From an uncultured Actinomycetospora sp. (lineage in GTDB: Bacteria > Actinomycetota > Actinomycetes > Mycobacteriales > Pseudonocardiaceae), in assembly GCA_902805495.1 (NCBI GenBank), contig CADCTH010000046.1, positions 1 to 9,946 of the forward strand: a DNA stretch of 9,946 nucleotides. The letters run 5' to 3'. Each line of letters opens with the position of its first letter. Within the stretch, counting starts at the first letter, position 1. Positions 1-5,491 of the stretch are shown here, one piece after another. A program made the position numbers and the translations under genes. The notes under the pieces were generated by a model that made no database searches, was not told the origin of the DNA, and was given only the letters and a program-made list of their open reading frames with translations.

Positions 1-30
1 GCCCATCGGCTCGCCGACCAGGCGCCGGGC
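1..30 (-). repeat. Left arm of a 30-bp inverted repeat (partner at 541-570)
   Basis: The reverse complement of 1-30 matches 541-570 at 29 of 30 bases; the only mismatch is at base 543. The arm runs into the window edge, so its full length is unknown. A weaker match continues inward: the reverse complement of 51-60 equals 526-535, displaced by a 15-base insertion. Confidence 0.8.
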
Positions 31-103
31 GACGAGCACGACCGTCGAGCTCGCCCGGGCGTTCGCCGACCCACCCGCGAGCTGGTCGGGCGGCGGGTCC
101 TGA
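1..103 (+). CDS. Possible 3' end of an upstream gene (partial, low confidence)
   Basis: A reading frame enters from the left edge (codons begin at position 2) and runs 33 codons to TGA at 101-103. Of these codons, 32 end in G or C, and this bias fades after the stop, as expected if coding ends here. The peptide (ending ASWSGGGS) matches no family I recognise. The opposite strand is also open over the same bases and shares the same wobble positions, so a minus-strand gene starting near position 38 (GTG) cannot be excluded. The minus-strand reading contains ARRLVGEPMG, which is also encoded at 541-570. The direction of coding is therefore uncertain. Confidence 0.25.
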   Translation, partial: PIGSPTRRRATSTTVELARAFADPPASWSGGGS

Positions 104-147
104 TCCGTGCGGCACGGAGCGCAGCGGAGCTGCCGCGCCGGAGGCCG

Positions 148-153
148 GATACT
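148..153 (+). promoter_or_regulatory. Candidate -10 element for a leaderless dehydrogenase transcript
   Basis: GATACT resembles the TANNNT -10 hexamer apart from its first base. It ends 6 bases before the GTG start at 160, which would place the transcription start at or next to the start codon. The only Shine-Dalgarno-like run, GGAGG at 140-144, is 15 bases from the GTG, too far for normal use. No convincing -35 element is visible. Confidence 0.4.
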
Positions 154-159
154 GCCGCC

Positions 160-1107
160 GTGCGGATCGGACTGGTGGGCGGCGGGTTCGCGGCCCTGCG
201 CGGAGCCCTGGCCACGGCGTTCGCGGAGGCCGGCGCGACCGGGGTGGAGATCGTCGACGTGCCCGTCGAGGTGCCGCCGGACGGGGTCGCGCGCGTCGAC
301 GTCCTGTGCCCGATGGGCAGTGCCATCTCCGGGGCGCTGATGGACGCCGCGTCGCCGCGCCTGGTCCAGCAGTTCGGGGTCGGCCTGTCGGGGGTGGACA
401 CCGCGGCGGCCGCGGAGCGCGGCATCCCGGTCGACAACGTCTCCGGCGCCGCGTCCGGCAACGCCGTCGCGGTGGCCGAGATCGCGCTGCTGCACCTGCT
501 CGCGCTGCTGCGCCGCGTCGAGGCGGCCCGGGCGAACGTCGCGCGGCGCCTGGTCGGCGAGCCGATGGGCACCACGCTCGCCGGGCGCACGGTCGGCGTG
601 CTGGGCGTGGGCGACATCGGCGCCGAGGTGATCGGGCGTCTGCGCGCCTTCGGTGCCGTCCCGATCGGGATCGGCCGGCGGCCCCGCGCGCAGACGCCGC
701 GGGCCGCCGCGCTGCTCGACGACGAGCACTTCCACCAGGCCGACGACCTGCCCGGTGCGCTCGCCCGCTGCGACGACCTGGTCGTGTGCTGCCCGCTGAC
801 CGAGCAGACGCGTGGACTGGTCGGCGCCGCCGCGCTCGCCGCGCTCGGTCCCGGGGGCTACGTGGTCAACGTCGCGCGCGGCCCCGTCGTGGACCGCGAC
901 GCGCTGCTCGACGCGCTGCGCGCCGGGCGCGTGGCCGGCGCCGGCCTGGACGTCACGTGGGTGGAGCCGATCGACCCCGACGACGAGCTGCTGGCGCAGC
1001 AGGTGGTGGTCACCCCGCACGTCGGCGGCATCACCGACAGCTCCTACGCGGGCATCGCGACGGGGTTCGTCGCGTCGGTGGAGCGGCACCTGGGCCGGGT
1101 GAGGTGA
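160..1107 (+). CDS. D-isomer-specific 2-hydroxyacid dehydrogenase, possibly NADP-dependent
   Basis: This 315-residue protein is of normal length for the family. Such enzymes reversibly reduce 2-keto acids to D-2-hydroxy acids in the cytoplasm (glyoxylate/hydroxypyruvate reductase, phosphoglycerate dehydrogenase and relatives). The N-terminal substrate domain includes GVGLSGVDT. The Rossmann motif GVGDIG has its glycines at 149, 151 and 154. The catalytic set is in place: Arg240 (NVARGP), Glu269 (DVTWVEP) and His287 (TPHVGG). The second Rossmann strand ends in G-R173-R174 instead of the acidic residue typical of NAD enzymes, which suggests NADP(H) use; this is inference. There is no ACT domain, so it is not a long-form SerA. 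GTG at 160 was chosen because the first beta-strand (MRIGLVGGG) begins there. ligA follows after 37 bases but seems to have its own promoter. The substrate cannot be told from sequence. Confidence 0.9.
   Translation: MRIGLVGGGFAALRGALATAFAEAGATGVEIVDVPVEVPPDGVARVDVLCPMGSAISGALMDAASPRLVQQFGVGLSGVDTAAAAERGIPVDNVSGAASGNAVAVAEIALLHLLALLRRVEAARANVARRLVGEPMGTTLAGRTVGVLGVGDIGAEVIGRLRAFGAVPIGIGRRPRAQTPRAAALLDDEHFHQADDLPGALARCDDLVVCCPLTEQTRGLVGAAALAALGPGGYVVNVARGPVVDRDALLDALRAGRVAGAGLDVTWVEPIDPDDELLAQQVVVTPHVGGITDSSYAGIATGFVASVERHLGRVR
541..570 (+). repeat. Right arm of the inverted repeat, inside the dehydrogenase gene
   Basis: This arm pairs with 1-30 (29 of 30 bases complementary). It lies in the dehydrogenase frame and encodes ARRLVGEPMG, just before the Rossmann domain. 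The segment fits the family and is presumably the original copy, the left arm being the derived one. Confidence 0.8.
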
Positions 1108-1131
1108 CGGATCGCTGTCGGGAGGTCCGGC

Positions 1132-1137
1132 TAATCT
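1132..1137 (+). promoter_or_regulatory. Candidate -10 element for a leaderless ligA transcript
   Basis: TAATCT fits TANNNT exactly. Seven bases separate it from the ligA GTG at 1145, the spacing expected when transcription starts on the start codon. A GGAGG run at 1121-1125 lies upstream of the hexamer and about 19 bases from the GTG, so it is unlikely to serve ligA translation. No clear -35 element is seen. Confidence 0.5.
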
Positions 1138-1144
1138 CGGCCCC

Positions 1145-3319
1145 GTGACCAGCGAGACCGCGCCGATCGCGCCAGCCGGGACGGAGCAGACCGACGTGCC
1201 CGCGGACGCCGCGCAGCGGCACCGCGAGCTGTCCGAGGTCGTGGCCGACCACCAGTTCCGCTACTACGTGCTCGACGCCCCCATCGTCACCGACGGCGAG
1301 TTCGACGAGCTGTTCGGCGAGCTGCAGGGTCTCGAGGAGCGCCACCCGTCGCTGGTCACGCCGGCGTCGCCCACGCAGCGGGTCGGGGGCGGGTTCTCCA
1401 CCGACTTCGTCGCGGTCGACCACCTCGAGCGCATGCTCTCGCTCGACAACGCCTTCACCGGCGAGGAGCTGCGCGAGTGGGTCCTGCGGGTGCAGCGCGA
1501 GCTCGACTTCCCCACCGAGGAGCTGCTCTACCTCTGCGAGCTCAAGATCGACGGGCTGGCGGTCAACCTGCTCTACGAGGACGGCCACCTCACCCGCGCG
1601 CTCACCCGCGGCGACGGGCGCACGGGAGAGGACATCACGCTCAACATGCGCACGCTGGCCGACGTGCCCACTGAGCTGACGGGCACCGAGCAGTTCCCGG
1701 TGCCGACGCTCATGGAGGTGCGCGGCGAGGTGTTCTTCCGCCTCGCCGACTTCGAGGAGCTCAACGCGGGCCTCGTCGCCGCGGGCAAGCAGCCGTTCGC
1801 CAACCCCCGCAACTCCGCGGCCGGCTCGCTGCGCCAGAAGGACCCGCGGGTCACGGCGACGCGCCCGCTGCGGCTGATCTGCCACGGGCTGGGCAAGCGC
1901 TCGGGCTTCACGCCGGCCCGCCAGTCCGAGGCCTACGACGCACTCGCCGCCTGGGGCCTGCCCGTCTCCACCCACACGCGCGTGGTGCACGGGGTCGAGG
2001 CGGTCATCGAGCACACCCGGTACTGGGGCGAGCACCGTCACGACGCCGAGCACGAGATCGACGGCGTGGTGGTCAAGGTCGACGACGTCTCGCTCCAGCG
2101 GCGCCTGGGCTCGACGTCCCGCGCTCCCCGCTGGGCGATCGCGTTCAAGTACCCCCCGGAGCAGGCCACCACGACGCTGCGCAACATCAGCGTCAACGTC
2201 GGCCGCACGGGGCGGGTCACCCCGTTCGCCGAGATGGACCCGGTGCTGGTCGCCGGCTCCACGGTGTCGCTCGCGACGCTGCACAACGCGGGCGAGGTCG
2301 AGCGCAAGGGCGTGCTCATCGGCGACCGGGTGATCATCCGCAAGGCGGGCGACGTCATCCCCGAGGTGCTCGGCCCGGTGGTGGAGGCTCGCGACGGCAG
2401 CGAGCACGCGTTCGTCATGCCCACCCACTGCCCCGAGTGCGGCACCGAGCTGCGCCAGATGCGCGAGGGCGACAAGGACCTGCGCTGTCCCAACGCCCGC
2501 TCCTGTCCCGCCCAGCTGCGCGAGCGCCTGTTCCACGTCGCCGGGCGCGGGGCGTTCGACATCGAGGTGCTCGGCTACGAGGCGGCCACCGCCTTGCTGG
2601 ACGCGGGCGTCGTCCAGGACGAGGGCGACGTCTTCCGCCTGACCGAGGACGACCTGATCCAGGTCGACCTCTTCCGCACCAAGGCCGGCAACGTCTCGGC
2701 CAACGGCCGCAAGCTGCTGACCAACCTCGACACCGCGAAGCAGCGTCCGCTGTGGAAGGTGCTCGTCGGCCTGTCGATCCGCCACGTCGGGCCCACCGCG
2801 GCGCAGGCCCTCGCGCGGCACTTCCGCTCGATCGACGCCATCGACGCCGCGAGCGAGGAGGAGCTGGCCGCCGTCGACGGGGTGGGGCCCACCATCGCGC
2901 ACGCGGTGCGCGAGTGGTTCTCGGTCGACTGGCACCGCGAGGTGGTGGAGAAGTGGCGCGCCGCAGGCGTGCAGCTCGTCGAGGAGGTGGACGAGTCGGT
3001 GCCCCGCACGCTCGAGGGGCTGTCGATCGTGGTCACCGGCTCGCTGCCCACCCTGTCGCGCGACGAGGCCAAGGAGGCGATCCTCGCCCGCGGCGGCCGC
3101 GCGGCCGGCTCGGTGTCGAAGAAGACGGCGTTCGTGGTGGTCGGCGACGAGCCGGGCTCGAAGTACGACAAGGCCGTGGCCGCGGGCGTGCCGGTGCTCG
3201 ACGAGGACGGCTTCCGCGTCCTGCTCGAGCAGGGCCCCGAGGCGGCCGCGGGCTCGGCGCTCGCCCCGCCCGCCCCGGTGGGGGACGCTGCGCCGGACGC
3301 CGCCCCTGAGGACGCGTGA
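1145..3319 (+). CDS. ligA: NAD-dependent DNA ligase LigA
   Basis: LigA seals nicks in duplex DNA during replication and repair, using NAD+ as AMP donor. The 724-residue protein has the full bacterial domain order: an N-terminal Ia domain; an adenylation domain with the active-site lysine in KIDG (Lys134) and the NPRNSAAGSLRQ motif; an OB fold (around NISVNVGRTG); a four-cysteine zinc finger (Cys429, 432, 448, 454); helix-hairpin-helix repeats (including RHVGPTAAQALA and VDGVGPTIA); and a BRCT domain from about residue 623. It is somewhat longer than many bacterial LigA proteins because of a roughly 30-residue Ala/Pro-rich tail after BRCT and a short N-terminal extension. All key residues are present. 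The start is GTG, probably read from a leaderless mRNA. Confidence 0.98.
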   Translation: MTSETAPIAPAGTEQTDVPADAAQRHRELSEVVADHQFRYYVLDAPIVTDGEFDELFGELQGLEERHPSLVTPASPTQRVGGGFSTDFVAVDHLERMLSLDNAFTGEELREWVLRVQRELDFPTEELLYLCELKIDGLAVNLLYEDGHLTRALTRGDGRTGEDITLNMRTLADVPTELTGTEQFPVPTLMEVRGEVFFRLADFEELNAGLVAAGKQPFANPRNSAAGSLRQKDPRVTATRPLRLICHGLGKRSGFTPARQSEAYDALAAWGLPVSTHTRVVHGVEAVIEHTRYWGEHRHDAEHEIDGVVVKVDDVSLQRRLGSTSRAPRWAIAFKYPPEQATTTLRNISVNVGRTGRVTPFAEMDPVLVAGSTVSLATLHNAGEVERKGVLIGDRVIIRKAGDVIPEVLGPVVEARDGSEHAFVMPTHCPECGTELRQMREGDKDLRCPNARSCPAQLRERLFHVAGRGAFDIEVLGYEAATALLDAGVVQDEGDVFRLTEDDLIQVDLFRTKAGNVSANGRKLLTNLDTAKQRPLWKVLVGLSIRHVGPTAAQALARHFRSIDAIDAASEEELAAVDGVGPTIAHAVREWFSVDWHREVVEKWRAAGVQLVEEVDESVPRTLEGLSIVVTGSLPTLSRDEAKEAILARGGRAAGSVSKKTAFVVVGDEPGSKYDKAVAAGVPVLDEDGFRVLLEQGPEAAAGSALAPPAPVGDAAPDAAPEDA

Positions 3320-3324
3320 GAGCC

Positions 3325-3352
3325 CCGCCGACGCGGCGGCCCGACGTCGGGC
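3325..3352 (+). terminator. Tandem GC-rich palindromes just after ligA
   Basis: Five bases after the ligA stop lies CCGCCG-ACG-CGGCGG (3325-3339). It abuts the perfect 14-base palindrome GCCCGACGTCGGGC (3339-3352), sharing one base. No T-run follows, so this would be a non-canonical terminator or RNA-end stabiliser. The second palindrome could instead be a protein-binding site. The assignment rests on position and symmetry only. Confidence 0.35.
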
Positions 3353-3384
3353 ACACTCACACCGACGGGTGATACGCGTGCGAC

Positions 3385-3417
3385 CGTCCGGGTGGCGTCG
3401 AGGCGAGGACCCGGACG
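3385..3417 (+). repeat. Inverted repeat (9-bp stem) upstream of the BKACE gene
   Basis: CGTCCGGGT (3385-3393) is perfectly complementary to ACCCGGACG (3409-3417), with a 15-base loop. It lies in the 185-base gap between ligA and the BKACE gene, about 90 bases before the latter's start. It could be a leader hairpin, part of the ligA termination region or an operator. No T-run follows it. Confidence 0.45.
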
Positions 3418-3504
3418 CCGCTCGGTAGACGTTGCCCTCGTCGGCGAGTTGGTTGAAGCTGGACACACCGGTGGAGGTCCGGAGGCGGAGGGAGGGACGC
3501 GGCG

Positions 3505-4323
3505 GTGCTGCAGTGTTGCCCCAACGGCGCCCGGCCCGCCGACGTGTACCCCGCCGTCCCCATGAGCCCGCGCCACCTGGCCCGTGACGCGCGCGCGGTC
3601 GCCGCGCTCGGCGTCCAGAGCCTCCACGTCCACCCACGCGACCGTGACGGGCAGGAGAGCCTCGCCCCCGGCGTCATCGGCACCGTGGTGGGCACGATCC
3701 GCCGCGAGGCCCCCGAGCTCGAGATCGGCGTGACCACCGCGCGCTGGGTCGAGCCCGACCCCTTCAAGCGCACCGAGCTCATCGCCCAGTGGGGCAAGCT
3801 GCCCCAGCACGCCCGCCCGGACGTCGCGGCGGTCAACGTCCACGAGCGCGGGTGGCAGGGCGTCTGCGCGGCCCTGGACGCGGTCGGCATCGGCGTCGAG
3901 CTCGGCGTCTGGACCACCGGCGACGCCGTGCAGCTCAAGCAGGCCGGCCTGCCGCGCGGCACGGTCCGCGTGCTGGCCGAGGTCACGGTCACCGACCCCG
4001 ACACCGCGGTGGCCGAGGCCGTGCGCATCCTCAAGGCCCTCGGGCCGGTGCCCGCGCCGATCCTCCTGCACGGCGAGGAGGGCGGCACCTGGCCGGTGCT
4101 CGAGTACGCCAAGCGCAACAACCTCGACACCCGCATCGGCTTCGAGGACACCCTCAAGGGCCCGGACGGCACCTGGCTGGCCACGGGCAACGAGGAGCTC
4201 GTGCGCTACGCGCAGGGCAAGGACGTGGCGGGCCGCTACGAGCGCCGCCGTTCGGGATCGCGCTCCGGCGGGCTGTTCACCTCGGGCCGCTGGCCCGGGT
4301 CCCGCGCCGAGCACCGGCGATAG
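3505..4323 (+). CDS. Beta-keto acid cleavage enzyme (BKACE, DUF849 family)
   Basis: This 272-residue protein belongs to the family founded on 3-keto-5-aminohexanoate cleavage enzyme (Kce). Kce condenses a beta-keto acid with acetyl-CoA to give acetoacetate and a new CoA ester. The N-terminal signature NGAR (residues 7-10) is seen. The zinc-ligand motif HVHPRD provides His41 and His43. HGEEGG (His189 to Gly194) probably holds the third metal ligand and the catalytic acid, by analogy with Glu230/Asp231 of Kce. The TIM-barrel strands around EIGVTT and VAAVNVHE are recognisable. A ribosome binding site (AGGGAGGG, about 3489-3496) supports the GTG start. The last 29 or so residues (from about RYERRRSGS) are rich in Arg, Ser and Gly and use codons rare in the rest of the gene (CGT, GGA, CGA), so they look like a recent extension. 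The gene stands alone, with no partner CoA-transferase or dehydrogenase nearby, so its substrate is unknown. It is convergent with the ACT gene, 10 bases apart. Confidence 0.88.
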   Translation: MLQCCPNGARPADVYPAVPMSPRHLARDARAVAALGVQSLHVHPRDRDGQESLAPGVIGTVVGTIRREAPELEIGVTTARWVEPDPFKRTELIAQWGKLPQHARPDVAAVNVHERGWQGVCAALDAVGIGVELGVWTTGDAVQLKQAGLPRGTVRVLAEVTVTDPDTAVAEAVRILKALGPVPAPILLHGEEGGTWPVLEYAKRNNLDTRIGFEDTLKGPDGTWLATGNEELVRYAQGKDVAGRYERRRSGSRSGGLFTSGRWPGSRAEHRR

Positions 4324-4333
4324 CGCTCACCGC

Positions 4334-5017
4334 TCACCCGACGATCGTCGCCACGATCCCCGCGAGGTGGGACAGGCGCGCGAGCTCGGAGGGCCGGAAG
4401 GCGGGGCCGCCCGGGCGCCCGACCACCAGAGCCCGCTCGGGGCGTCCCAGCGGCGCGGCGGCGAGCTCGGTGTCCAGGTCGGTCCACGCCTCGGGCACCC
4501 CGTGGCCCCCGGCCGGGTCGAGCACGGTGGCCTTGTCCAGCGGCAGCCAGCGCAGCTCGGCGGCCTCCGTCTCCGGGGCGGCCGCGCTGGAGGCGACGCG
4601 GCGTACCCGGAGGCCCTCGCCGGTGGCCTCCGTGACCAGCGCCCAGGCGGAGCGGAAGAGACCCGGCACGCCCTCGGTGAGCAGCGCCACCCCGCGCTCG
4701 GGGTGGGCGGCGACCGCCTCGACCAGCTCCAGCTCGCGGGTGGTGTCCAGGGCGCCGGCGAACGGGCGCACCGACTCGACGACCACGCCCGTCACCGACT
4801 CGGCGGCGGTGATGAGCACGTCCGGGGGCCGCGAGCTGGGCATGTCCACGACCAGGTCGTCGACGGCGAAGCCGGCGCCGCGCTCGACGACGTCGACCGA
4901 GAGGATGTCCGCGCCCTCGGCGCCGAGGGCGGAGGCCAGCGCTCCGAGGGTGCCGGGCCGGTCGGGCAGCACCACGCGCAGCAGGTAGGTCACGACCCTC
5001 CTCGACGTCCCGGACAC
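4334..5017 (-). CDS. ACT-domain protein with a GAF-like C-terminal half (Rv3013-type)
   Basis: Residues from about 11 to 80 form an ACT domain, a small-molecule (often amino acid) binding fold. The typical first strand and turn are seen as YLLRVVLPDRPGTLG, followed by a helix and the strand ADILSVDVVE. The rest (about 95-227) has the strand/helix pattern and ending (FRPSELARLSHLAGIVA) of a GAF-like domain; I see this by eye, and the assignment is tentative. No enzymatic motif is visible. M. tuberculosis has a homologous gene (Rv3013) in the same place between ligA and gatC, in the same divergent orientation. Two GTG starts compete. The one at 5017 gives 227 residues and has GGGAGAG at good spacing. 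The one at 4993 gives 219 residues (MTYLLRV), fits homologue length better, and has GAGGAGG only 3 bases upstream. Function is unknown; sensing an amino acid is a reasonable guess. Confidence 0.85.
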   Translation of the reverse strand: MSGTSRRVVTYLLRVVLPDRPGTLGALASALGAEGADILSVDVVERGAGFAVDDLVVDMPSSRPPDVLITAAESVTGVVVESVRPFAGALDTTRELELVEAVAAHPERGVALLTEGVPGLFRSAWALVTEATGEGLRVRRVASSAAAPETEAAELRWLPLDKATVLDPAGGHGVPEAWTDLDTELAAAPLGRPERALVVGRPGGPAFRPSELARLSHLAGIVATIVG

Positions 5018-5031
5018 CCGATCTCTCCCGC

Positions 5032-5045
5032 CCGCGGCGCCGCGG
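5032..5045. repeat. 14-bp perfect palindrome in the ACT/gatC divergent region
   Basis: CCGCGGCGCCGCGG is self-complementary over all 14 bases and is followed by a NotI-type GCGGCCGC (5045-5052). It lies 15 bases upstream of the outer ACT start and about 150 bases upstream of gatC. It could be an operator for the divergent pair, but GC-only palindromes are also easy to form by chance in such DNA. Confidence 0.4.
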
Positions 5046-5159
5046 CGGCCGCACCGAGGTACCCGCCGTCGGGTCTGCGCATCCTCCCAGGCCGACCCTC
5101 CCCGGAGCGAGCGTCGATCACGCCCGCAAACCTCGTCGAGGGCCCCGTCGCCGCGGTCC

Positions 5160-5165
5160 TAGACT
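5160..5165 (+). promoter_or_regulatory. Candidate -10 element of the gatCAB promoter
   Basis: TAGACT is a good TANNNT -10 hexamer. Transcription from about 5172 would leave a leader of some 23 bases containing GGAGG (5187-5191), correctly spaced before the gatC ATG at 5195. No clear -35 is visible at 16-18 bases upstream. The ACT gene reads the other way from the same 177-base intergenic region. Confidence 0.5.
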
Positions 5166-5194
5166 GGAAGTCCCTGCCCCCACCTCGGAGGACC

Positions 5195-5491
5195 ATGTCC
5201 GACATCACCCGCGACGACGTCGCCCACCTCGCCCGACTGGCCCGCCTCGCGGTCACCGACGACGAGCTGGACACGTTCTCGCGACAGATCGACGCCATCG
5301 TCGACACGGTCTCGGCGGTGGGCGACATCCCGGACGACGTCCCGCCGACCGCCCAGGTGGTGCCGCAGACGAACGTCCTGCGCCCGGACGCGACCGAGCC
5401 GTCGCTGCCGCGGGAGGCCGCCCTCGCCGGCGCGCCGGCCGCCGAGGAGGGCCGCTTCCGCGTGCCGCGGATCCTGGGGGAGGAACTGTGA
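5195..5491 (+). CDS. gatC: Asp-tRNA(Asn)/Glu-tRNA(Gln) amidotransferase subunit C
   Basis: GatC is the small subunit that clamps GatA and GatB together in the cytoplasmic GatCAB complex. The 98-residue length is typical. The N-terminal helix pattern ITRDDVAHLARLARLAV is the family hallmark. It is followed by the helix with DELDTFSRQIDAIVDTV and an extended tail through PTAQVVPQTNVLRPD to FRVPRILGEEL. The ATG start has GGAGG 3 bases upstream and a TAGACT promoter element before that. The stop overlaps the gatA start by 4 bases (GTGA at 5488-5491), so translation of the two is likely coupled. Confidence 0.96.
   Translation: MSDITRDDVAHLARLARLAVTDDELDTFSRQIDAIVDTVSAVGDIPDDVPPTAQVVPQTNVLRPDATEPSLPREAALAGAPAAEEGRFRVPRILGEEL

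Noticed and set aside
3378..3428. A 16-codon open frame (GTG to TAG) covering the hairpin upstream of the BKACE gene, considered as a leader peptide
   Set aside because: There is no ribosome binding site, no run of one regulatory codon, and short open frames are frequent in this DNA.
1031..3637. Long minus-strand open frame of 868 codons across ligA
   Set aside because: It is antisense to a complete, motif-rich LigA. Its product is Arg/Gly/Ala/His-rich low-complexity sequence, as expected from mirrored GC-biased codons.
2575..4314. Long minus-strand open frame across the ligA end and the BKACE gene
   Set aside because: It shadows two real genes on the plus strand and shows no recognisable domain.
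4339..4350. 12-base palindrome CGACGATCGTCG between convergent genes, considered as a terminator
   Set aside because: It lies inside the coding end of the ACT gene (encoding part of ATIVG), has no loop and no T-run, and may be chance.
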